Part shown: one piece after another, positions 1-9,195 of the stretch
How positions within the stretch are numbered: position 1 is the first letter of the stretch
Layout of the letters: each line of letters starts with the position of its first letter
NCBI GenBank assembly: GCA_018223365.1
Contig: JAGTTP010000002.1
Location: forward strand, 496,001-560,000
DNA length: 64,000 nt
Direction: 5' to 3'
Source of the DNA: Clostridiaceae bacterium Marseille-Q4145
GTDB taxonomy: Bacteria > Bacillota > Clostridia > Lachnospirales > Lachnospiraceae
Translations under genes and position numbers: made by a program
The notes under the pieces: generated by a model
Databases searched by the model: none
What the model was told of the DNA's origin: nothing
Seen by the model: only the letters and a program-made list of their open reading frames with translations

Positions 1-712
1 ATTGTTTTTCCATTTTATAGCCAACGCCCCACACCACCTTCAGATATTTTGGATTTTTCGGGTTAATCTCGATCTTCTCACGGATATTCCGCACATGCAC
101 CATGATCGTATCTGAATTGACTGCTTTCTCATTCCAGACCCGCTCATAGATCTCATCAGAAGAGAACACTCTTCCCGGATGCTTCATCAGCAGCAACAGA
201 ATCCGGTACTCCATCGGAGTCACCTTCACCGGCACACCATCCACCCGGAGTTCTACTTTTTCCTCATTGAGTTCCAGACCGCCGATCCGGTAAATGTGCT
301 GTTCTTCTTCCTTTGAGCCGCCGTCCTTTAATTTTTCCAGATAACGGCTGTAACGGCGCAGCTGGGAATTGACCCTTGCCAGAAGCTCCAGCGGAGTAAA
401 GGGTTTGGTCACATAATCGTCCGCTCCCATGTTAAGTCCCAGAATCTTATCCACTTCCTCCGATTTTGCAGAGAGCATAATCACCGGGAAATCATAGTCT
501 TTACGCATCTCCATCACCATCTGGATTCCATCTTTTCTCGGCATCATCACATCCACAATGGCAAGGTGGATTTCCTCCCGGTAAATAATTTCCAGTCCTT
601 CGATTCCATCCGCAGCTTTGAATACTTCATAGCCCTGACTTTTCAGATAAATCTCGATTCCGTCCCGAATCTCTTTGTCGTCCTCGACGACTAACACATG
701 ATATTTCTCCAT
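1..712 (-). CDS. OmpR/PhoB-family response regulator (3' end at window edge)
   Basis: Minus-strand frame opening at an ATG at 712 and still open at base 1, giving 237 visible codons. This is about the full length of an OmpR-type regulator, so probably only the stop is missing. The N-terminal receiver domain has the acidic pair VVEDD, the phospho-acceptor region AIVDVMMPRKDG and the conserved K in ADDYVTKPF. The C-terminal winged helix has the typical ending VHVRNIREKIE...VWGVGYK. It would act as a DNA-binding transcription factor phosphorylated by a sensor kinase, which would lie beyond the left edge. The signal is not identifiable from this sequence. Confidence 0.93.
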   Translation of the reverse strand, partial: MEKYHVLVVEDDKEIRDGIEIYLKSQGYEVFKAADGIEGLEIIYREEIHLAIVDVMMPRKDGIQMVMEMRKDYDFPVIMLSAKSEEVDKILGLNMGADDYVTKPFTPLELLARVNSQLRRYSRYLEKLKDGGSKEEEQHIYRIGGLELNEEKVELRVDGVPVKVTPMEYRILLLLMKHPGRVFSSDEIYERVWNEKAVNSDTIMVHVRNIREKIEINPKNPKYLKVVWGVGYKMEKQ

Positions 713-767
713 TTCACTTTTCCTGCCCTTCATGACTTGTATTCTAACTGCCGATTCTTAAAATCAA

Positions 768-808
768 ATGCAGGTATTTCTAAAGAAATTCTGAAGAAAT
801 ACCTGCAT
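768..808 (-). terminator. Hairpin terminator after the ComB-like gene
   Basis: A 13-bp perfect stem (ATGCAGGTATTTC at 768-780 with its complement at 796-808) sits just past the stop of the minus-strand gene at 818. On the minus strand it is followed by a T-rich run. Confidence 0.6.
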
Positions 809-817
809 ACTTTCTAA

Positions 818-1513
818 TTATAAATCTACTCTATGCACTTCAAACATGTCCTCTGACCGTCTGGTTACCTGCAGAACAAAATCGAACCGGTCCACATCTG
901 TACACAGCTGATAATCTTCTGCCGGAAATACCTTCTGAGTCTCCGGCCGGAAAAACTTTTCTCCGGATTCGGTGTGACGGAGTGTTTCCAGTTCTGCTTC
1001 CATATCAAGAGCGGTCCCTTCCACCAGACTCTTAATATAGCGGGCACATAAAACATCTTCCGGCGCAGAGGCCTTTCCTTCCAGTCCCATGGCAACCAGA
1101 GACACCTGCTCCGGCTGTACTTTCTGAATATACCGCGCAATGGCCGCTGCGTTGACCAGACTTCCCGTGATAATCTCCTCTGCTCCTGCAGCATTGACGA
1201 TTCCCTGGGTTCCGGCACTGGTGGTGTGGATCAGTGTCTTTCCCTCAAGATCAGCGTCTGCGGTCTGGGACGGAGAATTGCCATATTGAAATCCCGGAAG
1301 AATCACACCGTGACGCTCTCCTATCAGAACTGCCTCCGGATGGTTCTCTTTCCATGCATAAGCGGTCTCTTTCGCTCCCACCGGACACAACTGTGCCGGA
1401 TGTTTTGCCATCAGATAGCACTCCAGGGAAAATGCCCGGAAGACATCAATAATAACGGTCAGGCCTTTTGCCTGTCTGGCCCCTTCTATCATTTCCAAAA
1501 TCTGAATATTCAT
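818..1513 (-). CDS. 2-phosphosulfolactate phosphatase (ComB) family protein
   Basis: 231 aa from the ATG at 1513; upstream in-frame codons lack a clear ribosome site. The sequence resembles the ComB-like family: an early VIIDVFRAFS segment, a GERHGVILPGFQYGNSPS block and an HTTSAGTQGIVNA block, which I take to form the acidic and serine/threonine active site. Family members include Mg-dependent 2-phosphosulfolactate phosphatases of coenzyme M synthesis. In Clostridia, which lack that pathway, the substrate is unknown, so the family call is firmer than the reaction. It lies 16 bp downstream of the flavodoxin-fold gene on the same strand and is probably cotranscribed. Confidence 0.75.
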   Translation of the reverse strand: MNIQILEMIEGARQAKGLTVIIDVFRAFSLECYLMAKHPAQLCPVGAKETAYAWKENHPEAVLIGERHGVILPGFQYGNSPSQTADADLEGKTLIHTTSAGTQGIVNAAGAEEIITGSLVNAAAIARYIQKVQPEQVSLVAMGLEGKASAPEDVLCARYIKSLVEGTALDMEAELETLRHTESGEKFFRPETQKVFPAEDYQLCTDVDRFDFVLQVTRRSEDMFEVHRVDL

Positions 1514-1529
1514 CTTTTTCTGCCTCAAT

Positions 1530-2096
1530 CTAATTGTCTGATTCATTCTGACAGAGCCTTTCTGCCAGCTCGTCCAATTTTTTTCTCACATCCGGGCGCT
1601 CCGCAAGTCCTCTCTTATCTGAGCCGCCCATAGTCACGATACCTTCACAGACTGCTCCCAGATCATCCAGCATGTACTGGAACGTAGTGGATGCTCCCAG
1701 AAACTGCCGTTCGGATTCCGGTGCTCCGCCCACCAGCAGAATCGCTCCTTTCCGGTAAGGCTTTTTTCTCCCGCCCCGGATGATGGCCGCCCAGTATACC
1801 TGCAGCCGGTCCAATACTGCCTTCATGGATCCTGGAATATTATAAAAATATACCGGAGCTGCGAAGATAATCCGATCCGCTGCGTCGAGTTTCGCGTAGA
1901 TCTCATTCATAGGATCATCAATGGCACATTTAGGATGGGTAAAGCAGTAGCGACAGTCTCTGCAGGGAGTAATGTCTTTCCGGTTATCCACCGACAGCCA
2001 TTCCACTTCGCCGTCAAGCTGTCCTGCCAGATACTCTGCCATGTCAATCGTATGTCCTTTTTTTCTCGGTGATCCGGTGATAATCAGTGTTTTCAT
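1530..2096 (-). CDS. NADPH-dependent FMN reductase / flavodoxin-fold oxidoreductase
   Basis: 188 aa. Two adjacent ATGs compete; I chose the one at 2096 because AAAGGA lies at normal spacing before it. The N-terminus TLIITGSPRKKGHT is the FMN-phosphate loop of the NADPH-dependent FMN reductase family. A cysteine cluster (CRDCRYCFTHPKC, about residues 44-56) is typical of the clostridial flavodoxin-like subgroup with a ferredoxin-like insert. AAPVYFYNIPGSMKAVLDR is the usual dimer and flavin-site segment. Expected to be a cytoplasmic flavin reductase or quinone-type oxidoreductase; the partner is unknown. It probably shares an operon with the ComB-like gene. Confidence 0.85.
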   Translation of the reverse strand: MKTLIITGSPRKKGHTIDMAEYLAGQLDGEVEWLSVDNRKDITPCRDCRYCFTHPKCAIDDPMNEIYAKLDAADRIIFAAPVYFYNIPGSMKAVLDRLQVYWAAIIRGGRKKPYRKGAILLVGGAPESERQFLGASTTFQYMLDDLGAVCEGIVTMGGSDKRGLAERPDVRKKLDELAERLCQNESDN

Positions 2097-2113
2097 CATT
2101 GTTCCTTTTCTTT

Positions 2114-2845
2114 TTATAGAAGAATTCCCGGTAATATCCAGCTGCCGATAAGTCCGTAGATCAGCAGATGGACGGGATAAAACCAATAGAAAAACCATTT
2201 GGGCTGCCGCCCCCGCTTCCCATTGTAAAACCAGACAGGAATGAAGGCAAGCGGTGCCGTGAGCTCCCAGAAACTACAGATTGCGCCCGTGATACACTGC
2301 TGGAATCTGGATTCTCGCATAACATAAAGCGCTACAATCAGAACTACTCCGAATGCTCCATAGTCACAGTGCAGCAGTTCTCCCAGTGCACAGCCAATTG
2401 CTGTCACCGTCAGACGTACGTACCAGACATCCCTCTGAGTTTTTAATACCCAAATCGTCAGAAGTCCAAGCAGCAAAGTTACATACACATTCTGATACTG
2501 CCAGTCAAAGAATTTTCCACGCACTGCCAGATCAAAAGGGATCTCACTGATCAACGCAAAAATCCCCAGCCGCATGGCATATTTTTTCACATCTCTGGTA
2601 TGAAGAAATCCTTCCACCAGCAAAAAGCAGAAAATCGGGAAGGCCGGCCGGCCAATATACCGTAGGATCCGGTCCACCCGCAGTAACTCGTTCCAGTGAT
2701 CGGAAAACAGATTTCCCAGAGGTGACCTGCCCCAGACGTTCATCACATAGGTTTCCAGAATCGATGCCCCGAAATGGTCAATGGCCATGCTAATAACCGC
2801 AAACCATTTGAGTACGCTGCCGCTGATCCCCCATTTAGTCTTCAT
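2114..2845 (-). CDS. TraX family membrane protein
   Basis: 243 aa with several hydrophobic segments. It opens SGSVLKWFAVISMAIDHFGA, a characteristic TraX-family start with a conserved membrane-embedded DH pair. TraX of F-like plasmids acetylates pilin; chromosomal Firmicute relatives are multi-pass putative acyltransferases of unknown substrate and need not be linked to conjugation. The gene overlaps the end of the upstream beta-helix gene by 11 bp, which suggests translational coupling. Confidence 0.85.
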   Translation of the reverse strand: MKTKWGISGSVLKWFAVISMAIDHFGASILETYVMNVWGRSPLGNLFSDHWNELLRVDRILRYIGRPAFPIFCFLLVEGFLHTRDVKKYAMRLGIFALISEIPFDLAVRGKFFDWQYQNVYVTLLLGLLTIWVLKTQRDVWYVRLTVTAIGCALGELLHCDYGAFGVVLIVALYVMRESRFQQCITGAICSFWELTAPLAFIPVWFYNGKRGRQPKWFFYWFYPVHLLIYGLIGSWILPGILL

Positions 2846-3506
2846 GTTTCTCCACTACTTCGCCCTGTTTCTTATAAATAGAATGTGCCGGCACTACACC
2901 TCTTACGGAAGACAGCGGATAAATATTGCTCTGTCTGCCGATCACCGTACCCGGATTCAGGACAGAACCGCATCCAACCTCTACATTGTCACCGATCATG
3001 GCACCAAATTTCTTGATGCCGGTCTCAATATCTCCCTCCGGTGTATGTACTTTCACCAGATGTTTATCAGATTTTACATTGGACGTGATGGAACCCGCTC
3101 CCATATGCGCCTTGTATCCAAGAATGGAGTCACCCACATAGTTGTAATGGGGAACCTGTACTTTATTGAAAAGCACCACATTTTTCAGTTCAGTGGAATT
3201 GCCGACCACAGCCCCCTCGCCTACCAGTGCGTTGCCGCGGATAAATGCACAGTGACGCACCTCTGCTTCTTTTCCAATGATGGCCGGTCCATGTACATAA
3301 GCGCTTGGAAATACATTGGCAGATTTTGCAATCCAGACATCCTCGCCCACTTTGTCGTACTCCTCCGGATCGAGAGTTGCACCTAATTTTTTGATAAATT
3401 CACCGATTTTCGGAAGTGCCTCCCACGGATAGGTCAGACCTTCAAAAAGCTCTGCTGCGATCGTCTCGTTTAAGTCATACAGATCCTGAATGGTAATGTT
3501 GCTCAT
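2835..3506 (-). CDS. Left-handed beta-helix nucleotidyltransferase/acyltransferase-like protein
   Basis: 223 aa from the ATG at 3506. The middle is built of hexapeptide repeats such as VGEGAVVGNSTELKNVVLF and IGDNVEVGCGSVLNPGTVIG, the left-handed parallel beta-helix fold of the UDP-GlcNAc pyrophosphorylase/acyltransferase group. There is no nucleotidyltransferase N-domain, so the protein is a stand-alone helix and probably a trimeric acyl- or acetyltransferase acting on a sugar. The substrate cannot be read from the sequence. It sits 4 bp after topB and overlaps traX. Confidence 0.8.
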   Translation of the reverse strand: MSNITIQDLYDLNETIAAELFEGLTYPWEALPKIGEFIKKLGATLDPEEYDKVGEDVWIAKSANVFPSAYVHGPAIIGKEAEVRHCAFIRGNALVGEGAVVGNSTELKNVVLFNKVQVPHYNYVGDSILGYKAHMGAGSITSNVKSDKHLVKVHTPEGDIETGIKKFGAMIGDNVEVGCGSVLNPGTVIGRQSNIYPLSSVRGVVPAHSIYKKQGEVVEKHED

Positions 3507-3510
3507 ACTG

Positions 3511-5562
3511 TTATTCTCCTTTTTGCTTTGTCGGGGTTTTCTGCTCCGTTTTTGTTTTCTCTGTCTTTTTATAATATGCTGCTGCCGCCTCAAAATAAGG
3601 CCTCATGGCAAAATGCTGGCGGCTTCCCAGCACCTGCTCCGTTCTGCTGCGGACAAAATGTTCCAGTTTACCCATGTATTCGTCCTGGGTAATCTGGCCT
3701 TCCGCCACATAGGTAAGTCCCTTCTCCCAGCTGGCAGTCAGCTCCGGATTCAAAAGGGACCGGATGGATACGCTGACCACATCGAAAATATTTTCGCCCA
3801 GCAGAGTGGGGGTAATAATCTGTGTCTTTTTATTTAACGCAATATATTTATTGTTCACCAGCTTTTTCAGAATCTCTGCTCTGGTTGCGCTGGTGCCAAT
3901 ACCGCTTCCCTTGATCTGTGCCCGCAGATCCTCATCTTCAATAAGCTGTCCTGCATTTTCCATGGCCAGAATCATGGAACCAGAATTATAACGCTTGGGT
4001 GGAGAGGTCTCTCCCTCCTTGATCTTCGCATTCTTCACCGGGAGCTTCATGCCTTTCCGAAGCTTCATCAAAAGCTCCAGCGTGGAAGCATCTCCTCCAG
4101 TCTCCTCCTCCTCCCCGGCATCGTCCTTTTTCTTCTTGAACTCCAGGGCTTTCGGCGCGATTTTGAGATATCCTTCCTCCATGAGAATCCGGAAATTCGC
4201 AAAAAATTTCTCCGTTCCCATACGGGTCACCAGCGCTGCCTTCTGATACACCGCCGGCGGATAGAAAATACTTAAAAATCTTCTCACAATCAGCTCATAG
4301 ACCTGCTGTCCGGTCTGTGACACACTTCGAAGCGCTCCAAATCCCTGACCAGTCGGAATAATTGCATAGTGATCGGTAATCTGCTTATCATTGGTATAGC
4401 GGCTCTTTCCAATCCCCTGCCAGGATTTTTTCTCCAGAATCTCAGCCGCTGCTTCTGCCAGCGGCTGATAATTCCGTAAGCCGCCGATATTTTTATAAAT
4501 TTCTTTCGCCACCGCCGTGGATAACACACGGGCATCCGTTCTCGGATAAGTCACCAGCTTCTTCTCATAGAGCTCCTGAGTAATCTTCAGGGTCTCATCC
4601 GGACTGATCTTGAACCGTTTGGAGCACTCATTCTGAAGCTCCGCCAGGTTAAATAAAAGCGGCGCATAGCGGGTCTCTTTCTTCCGCTCGATGGAGACAA
4701 GCTCCGCCTCCTGAGGTTCCATGGCTTTTAATTTGTGAATCAGGGCTTTCGCGTCCTCTTCTTTTTTGAAACCATTTTCCTTATAAAGAAGCGGCGACTG
4801 ATAGTAAGCGCTTCCTTCCACAGCGCGCCATTCTCCATCAAAGGGTTTTCCGCCCAGGTCCTGTACCAGCAGCACCCGGTAGAACGGCGTCTTTACAAAA
4901 CTTCGGATCTCCCGTTCTCTTCGAACCACCATACCAAGGACACAGGTCATAACCCGGCCCACGGAGATCACTGTGTATTTGGTATTCTGAAAACTGGAAA
5001 TAGCTCTTCCATACTGCAAAGTCAGCAGTCTGGAAAAGTTGATTCCCATCAGGTAATCTTCTTTGGCACGTAAATATGCAGCTCCCGCCAGATTGTCATA
5101 CTCGGACAGGTCTTTTGCTTCCCGGATACCGCGCAGGATCTCCTCTTCCGTCTGGGAATCAATCCAGACTCTCCGGCGTTCTTTGCCTTTCACGCCTGCC
5201 ATCTGTTCTACCAGACGGTAAATGTATTCTCCTTCCCGCCCGGAGTCCGTACAGACGTAAATACATGTCACATCCGGCCGGTTCAGAAGTCCGCTCACGA
5301 TCTGAAACTGCTTCTTCACGCTGCCGATGACCTCATATTTCCATTCTGCCGGAAGAAAGGGCAATGTCTCCAGGGACCAGCGTTTGTATTTTTCATCGTA
5401 GACTTCCGGGTAACTCATGGTTACCAGATGACCCACGCACCAGGTTACGATGGCCTCATCGGATTCGAGGTAGCCATCCTTTCTCGCCATATTCAGTTTC
5501 AGTGCTTTTGCGAATTCCTGCGCCACGCTGGGCTTCTCCGCAATATATAAAGATTTATTCAT
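3511..5562 (-). CDS. topB: DNA topoisomerase III
   Basis: 683 aa type IA topoisomerase. The TOPRIM domain starts LYIAEKPSVAQEFAKAL with DSGREGEYIYRLV further on. The catalytic tyrosine lies in KLVTYPRTDARVLS, and a GIGTSATRAEILKKL segment follows. The length and absence of C-terminal zinc fingers fit TopB rather than TopA. It relaxes negatively supercoiled DNA and decatenates single-stranded or precatenane structures. Chromosomal gene facing away from tmcAL. Confidence 0.95.
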   Translation of the reverse strand: MNKSLYIAEKPSVAQEFAKALKLNMARKDGYLESDEAIVTWCVGHLVTMSYPEVYDEKYKRWSLETLPFLPAEWKYEVIGSVKKQFQIVSGLLNRPDVTCIYVCTDSGREGEYIYRLVEQMAGVKGKERRRVWIDSQTEEEILRGIREAKDLSEYDNLAGAAYLRAKEDYLMGINFSRLLTLQYGRAISSFQNTKYTVISVGRVMTCVLGMVVRREREIRSFVKTPFYRVLLVQDLGGKPFDGEWRAVEGSAYYQSPLLYKENGFKKEEDAKALIHKLKAMEPQEAELVSIERKKETRYAPLLFNLAELQNECSKRFKISPDETLKITQELYEKKLVTYPRTDARVLSTAVAKEIYKNIGGLRNYQPLAEAAAEILEKKSWQGIGKSRYTNDKQITDHYAIIPTGQGFGALRSVSQTGQQVYELIVRRFLSIFYPPAVYQKAALVTRMGTEKFFANFRILMEEGYLKIAPKALEFKKKKDDAGEEEETGGDASTLELLMKLRKGMKLPVKNAKIKEGETSPPKRYNSGSMILAMENAGQLIEDEDLRAQIKGSGIGTSATRAEILKKLVNNKYIALNKKTQIITPTLLGENIFDVVSVSIRSLLNPELTASWEKGLTYVAEGQITQDEYMGKLEHFVRSRTEQVLGSRQHFAMRPYFEAAAAYYKKTEKTKTEQKTPTKQKGE

Positions 5563-5611
5563 AGGTACTACACTTTCTCATTCTTTGCCATGTGCAATTG
5601 TAACATACTTA

Positions 5612-5653
5612 TGCTATAATGTCCATGATATCGGGAACCTCCATCTGGTTCCC
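5612..5653 (+). promoter_or_regulatory. Extended -10 promoter and leader hairpin for tmcAL
   Basis: TGC followed by TATAAT (5612-5620) is an extended -10 element. A 7-bp hairpin (GGGAACC at 5633-5639, GGTTCCC at 5647-5653) lies in the leader, 26 bp before the start codon. No good -35 is visible. Confidence 0.55.
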
Positions 5654-5679
5654 GCATCATTGTTTTGAGGAGTACTTTC

Positions 5680-6858
5680 ATGAAGGTTGTAGGTATCATC
5701 GCAGAATATAATCCTTTTCATAAGGGACATCAGTTTCATTTATCGCGTGCGCGGGAATTGACCGGTGCGGACTATGTGATTATTGTCATGAGCGGCAATT
5801 ATGTGCAGCGGGGAACGCCTGCCATGTTCGATAAATATACAAGGGCAGAGGCAGCTCTGCGAAGCGGTGCTGATCTGGTGCTGGAACTTCCTGTATCTGC
5901 CGCCACGGGAAGCGCCGAATACTTTGCATCCGGTGCTGTGAAAATGCTGGCTGATACAGGAATCGTGACAGATCTCTGCTTCGGCAGTGAATGCGGTTCT
6001 CTTATGGAGCTTCAGAAACTGGCAGATATTCTGGCAGCGGAGCCGGAAGACTATCAGATTCTCCTTCGAAAGTATTTAAAGGAGGGAATGAGTTTCCCGG
6101 CTGCCCGGGCGCATGCCATGAAGGACTATGCACCGGAGCTTGCCTCTGATCTTCTCGATGCGCCCAACAACCTGCTGGGACTGGAATATTTGAAAGCGCT
6201 GAAGCGGCTTCACAGCACGATCCTTCCTCATACCATTCAGCGGGAAGGAAATGCTTACCACGACATTACCGTTACAGACGAAAGATCTGCCTCTGCCAGC
6301 GGTATTCGGGACACTCTGATGAAGAGTCAGGGCGTCTTCACTGACTGTATACTGCAGCAGCTTCCATTTCCGGAACTCTATAAGGACTACGAAGGACTGT
6401 CACCTATCTCGGAGAATTCCTTTTCCCTGCCCCTTTTGCAGAAGCTGCGGGCAATACAGGATCAGCCACTGGAACAGTACTTTGGTGTCAGTGCCGAGCT
6501 CTCCAACCGGATCTGGAACCGTCTGGATGAATTTTCATCTTTCTCCGGTTTTACGGATCTTCTGAAAACCCGGGAACTGACCCGCACTTCCGTAAGCCGC
6601 GCACTGCTCCATGTTCTGCTGGATATCCGCGAATATAAGCCCGCAAGTGTATTCCGCGTACTCGGATTTCGGAAATCCTCCGGCATACTGCTGAAAGAGC
6701 TGAGTGTTCATGGGAATCTGCCCGTGATCACTTCCCTTTCCCAGGCTGGAATTCCACCGAAAGAGCTCTACGCAGATCATCTTTATGAATCCGTCCGTTC
6801 CCTGCTGCACGAACGGTCCTTTCAGAATGAATACCGAAGAAAAATGCTGGTCATCTGA
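5680..6858 (+). CDS. tmcAL: tRNA(Met) cytidine acetate ligase
   Basis: 392 aa from the ATG at 5680, preceded by GAGGAG; the frame is open slightly upstream but without a better start. The N-terminus VVGIIAEYNPFHKGHQFHL is the HIGH-type nucleotidyltransferase motif, followed by VIIVMSGNYVQRGTPAMFDK, diagnostic of the TmcAL (formerly YlbM/DUF795) family. The enzyme activates acetate with ATP and acetylates the wobble C34 of elongator tRNA-Met. It is divergent from topB and has its own promoter. Confidence 0.93.
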   Translation: MKVVGIIAEYNPFHKGHQFHLSRARELTGADYVIIVMSGNYVQRGTPAMFDKYTRAEAALRSGADLVLELPVSAATGSAEYFASGAVKMLADTGIVTDLCFGSECGSLMELQKLADILAAEPEDYQILLRKYLKEGMSFPAARAHAMKDYAPELASDLLDAPNNLLGLEYLKALKRLHSTILPHTIQREGNAYHDITVTDERSASASGIRDTLMKSQGVFTDCILQQLPFPELYKDYEGLSPISENSFSLPLLQKLRAIQDQPLEQYFGVSAELSNRIWNRLDEFSSFSGFTDLLKTRELTRTSVSRALLHVLLDIREYKPASVFRVLGFRKSSGILLKELSVHGNLPVITSLSQAGIPPKELYADHLYESVRSLLHERSFQNEYRRKMLVI

Positions 6859-6876
6859 CCACAGGAGGTTCTGCTT

Positions 6877-8043
6877 TTGAAAAATTATATCTGGAAACTG
6901 TTCACTGATTTTGTAGAACGGATTTCGCGCACCCATACCTTTCATGCCCATTTCAGTCTGCTTTTTACCATTTGGGCCATGGCGGCAGCCACCGGACTTT
7001 CCACTTTGTACCATCGCATCAATCCCACCGGATCTGCCAATGTGGCGCTGATTTACATTCTGACGATTATTATGATTTCCTACCACACGGACAAATACCG
7101 GTACGGCATTATCTCCGGTATTGTCAGTGTCTTTTTCATTAACTATCAGTTTACTTATCCATTTGGCCAGTTCAGCTTTGCGGTGTCCGGATATCCCTTC
7201 ACTTTTATGGTCATGTACTTCATTTCCATTTTAACCAGTGCCACCACCTTCCGCATGAAAGATCAGGCACGAAAGATTAACGAAGCAGAAAAGTTTCTGG
7301 CTGAAGCAGAAAAAGAAAAGCTTCGCGCCAACCTGCTGAGGGCAGTTTCCCATGATCTTAGAACCCCTCTCACCAGCATGATCGGAGCCAGTTCTTCTTA
7401 TCTGGAAAATGAAGCTGCTCTTCCGCCGGAAGAAAAACGGGAACTGGTCTCTGAAATCTATGAAGATGCCAACTGGCTGCTCCATATGGTAGAGAATCTT
7501 CTGTCCGTCACCCGGATTACCGACGGAGGAGCCAATGTTCTGAAAAAAACGCCAGAGGCTGCTGAAGAGGTGCTCTTTGATGCAGTATCCACTTCCCGAA
7601 AACGATACCCGGATCTGCAGATTAAGACTGTCATTCCCGACGAATTCGTAACTGCTCCCATGGATCCGCTGCTCATAAAGCAGGTGCTCCTAAATCTCAT
7701 TGAAAATGCATATTTTCATGCCCACAGCACGAAACCGCTGGAATGTGTTTTAAGCAGTACCGAAGATTCCATCGAATTCTGCATCCGTGACTATGGAACC
7801 GGAATTGCCCCGGACCGTCTGTCAAGCATCTTTGACGCGGTTCCGTCTGCTCCCAGCTCTGCCGCCTCCACTGTGGATGCCCGCAAAGGCATGGGCATTG
7901 GACTTTCTATTTGCAAAGCCATCGTCAATGCCCATAACGGCGAGATTACCGCACGGAACCATGCAGAAGGGGCGGAATTCCGTTTTACCATTCCAAAGGA
8001 GGAAATTCATCATGAAACCAATGATTCGAATCCTCGTCATTGA
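6877..8043 (+). CDS. KdpD-like sensor histidine kinase, short form
   Basis: 388 aa with a TTG start at 6877, chosen because AGGAGG sits 8 bp upstream. Residues about 25-125 form the four-helix DUF4118 membrane region of KdpD, ending in a charged linker. The H-box AVSHDLRTPLTSMIG is followed by an ATPase domain with NLIENAYFHA and a GMGIGLSICKAIVNAHNG G-box. The large cytoplasmic KdpD and USP N-domains are absent, so this is the truncated clostridial form. It overlaps the response regulator by 32 bp. No kdpFABC genes are in the window, so potassium control is only inferred from family. Confidence 0.9.
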   Translation: MKNYIWKLFTDFVERISRTHTFHAHFSLLFTIWAMAAATGLSTLYHRINPTGSANVALIYILTIIMISYHTDKYRYGIISGIVSVFFINYQFTYPFGQFSFAVSGYPFTFMVMYFISILTSATTFRMKDQARKINEAEKFLAEAEKEKLRANLLRAVSHDLRTPLTSMIGASSSYLENEAALPPEEKRELVSEIYEDANWLLHMVENLLSVTRITDGGANVLKKTPEAAEEVLFDAVSTSRKRYPDLQIKTVIPDEFVTAPMDPLLIKQVLLNLIENAYFHAHSTKPLECVLSSTEDSIEFCIRDYGTGIAPDRLSSIFDAVPSAPSSAASTVDARKGMGIGLSICKAIVNAHNGEITARNHAEGAEFRFTIPKEEIHHETNDSNPRH

Positions 8044-8719
8044 AGATGAGAGAAATATTCTGAACTTTATTACCTCTGTCCTGGAATCCCAGGATTATCA
8101 GGTAATTCCTGCCTCAAATGCTGTCGAAGGACTTTCCCAGGCAGCTTCTTCCTCGCCGGACCTGATCCTTTTAGATCTGGGACTTCCTGATCTGGATGGG
8201 ACAGAAGTGATTCAGAAAATAAGAACCTGGTCCGCAGTTCCCATTCTCGTGATCTCTGCCCGTACCCAGGAACAGGACAAAGTACAGGCACTGGATCTGG
8301 GCGCTGATGACTACATCACGAAACCCTTTGGCAATTCCGAGCTTCTGGCAAGAATTCGGACGGCTCTCCGCCATACCCTGCAGCAGCAGACAGGCAGCGA
8401 TCTGCTCCCCCATCCCTATCATCATGGCAGCCTGACCATTGATTTTGAAAAACGACTGGTCACCAGAGATGGAATGGACATCCACCTGACTCAGAACGAA
8501 TACAAAATCGTAGCGCTTCTGGCCCAGAACAATGGCCGTGTACTCACTTATGATAAATTGATTGAATATGTATGGGGACCTTATTCTGAAAATGATAACA
8601 CCAGTCTCCGGGTACATATGGCAAATATCCGAAGAAAGCTGGAGCCAAACCCTGCAGAACCGATTTATCTTTTTACTGAAATCGGAGTTGGCTACCGCAT
8701 GGCAGAAGAAGATGCATAA
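8012..8719 (+). CDS. KdpE-like response regulator
   Basis: 235 aa starting at the ATG at 8012, behind AAAGGAGGA located inside the kinase gene. The receiver domain has VIEDE, the acceptor LLDLGLPDLDG and K in ADDYITKPFG. The C-terminal winged helix ends VHMANIRRKLE...EIGVGYRM. It is the partner of the overlapping kinase and expected to be an OmpR-class activator. The true targets are unknown because no kdp transport operon is adjacent. Confidence 0.92.
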   Translation: MKPMIRILVIEDERNILNFITSVLESQDYQVIPASNAVEGLSQAASSSPDLILLDLGLPDLDGTEVIQKIRTWSAVPILVISARTQEQDKVQALDLGADDYITKPFGNSELLARIRTALRHTLQQQTGSDLLPHPYHHGSLTIDFEKRLVTRDGMDIHLTQNEYKIVALLAQNNGRVLTYDKLIEYVWGPYSENDNTSLRVHMANIRRKLEPNPAEPIYLFTEIGVGYRMAEEDA

Positions 8720-8733
8720 GATATGCTGATAAC

Positions 8734-8787
8734 AATAACCCCTCCGGGAGGCAGGATGTTCAGGAACCTGCGCCCGGAGGGGTCATT
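8734..8787. terminator. Long hairpin after kdpE-like gene, between convergent transcripts
   Basis: Arms AACCCCTCCGGG (8737-8748) and its complement (8773-8783) form a strong GC stem, with a second inner GCAGG/CCTGC pairing. There is no clear T run in either direction. It could end the kdpE-like mRNA and the riboswitch transcript running towards it. Confidence 0.5.
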
Positions 8788-8995
8788 GTCTGTTGCTGGA
8801 CTGATGTGCCATTCATATGCGATGGATATGGAGGATAACGCATATACACCAGTCATATATTCGTGCATTCTGCATGAGATTTCACATAAATAAAAAAATT
8901 GCCGCTATAACCCACAAGCCGACATTTCGCAAAATGAAGTGCGCCATTCACTCCATCTGTTGGATGTTAAGCCTTGCTCGGAAGCTCATCTCATA

Positions 8996-9173
8996 TACCA
9001 AGCAGGTTTCCTGACTTACGGATACCAACGTCTGTCCTCCCCTTCTCACATGTATGATTGGGTTATGCAATGGGATTTTGAAAACAGACTCTCCGAATAC
9101 AGTGACCGGATCGCTCAGGACTCACACCTGATTCCCTTTTCGTACCTGTTGTATGGTAGGTACGCACTTGGTA
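8996..9173 (-). ncRNA. Cobalamin riboswitch, orphan
   Basis: Read on the minus strand, the segment contains the B12-box sequence AAGTCAGGAAACCTGC (9002-9017 on the plus strand), an upstream GTGTGAGTCCTGAGC element and a GGTCACTG element. It is closed by a P1 stem (TACCAAG against CTTGGTA, at 9167-9173 and 8996-9002). These are hallmarks of the cobalamin aptamer. A consensus promoter lies just upstream. Downstream on this strand there is no gene: the next feature is the oppositely oriented kdpE-like gene, 277 bp away. It may be a remnant, or may control a small RNA. Confidence 0.88.
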
Positions 9174-9195
9174 CAGCATTCTCTGCACATTATTG

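Noticed and set aside
8680..8850. A minus-strand frame of about 54 codons downstream of the riboswitch as its target gene
   Set aside because: No ribosome site, it runs through the terminator-like hairpin and into kdpE, and resembles no cobalamin protein.
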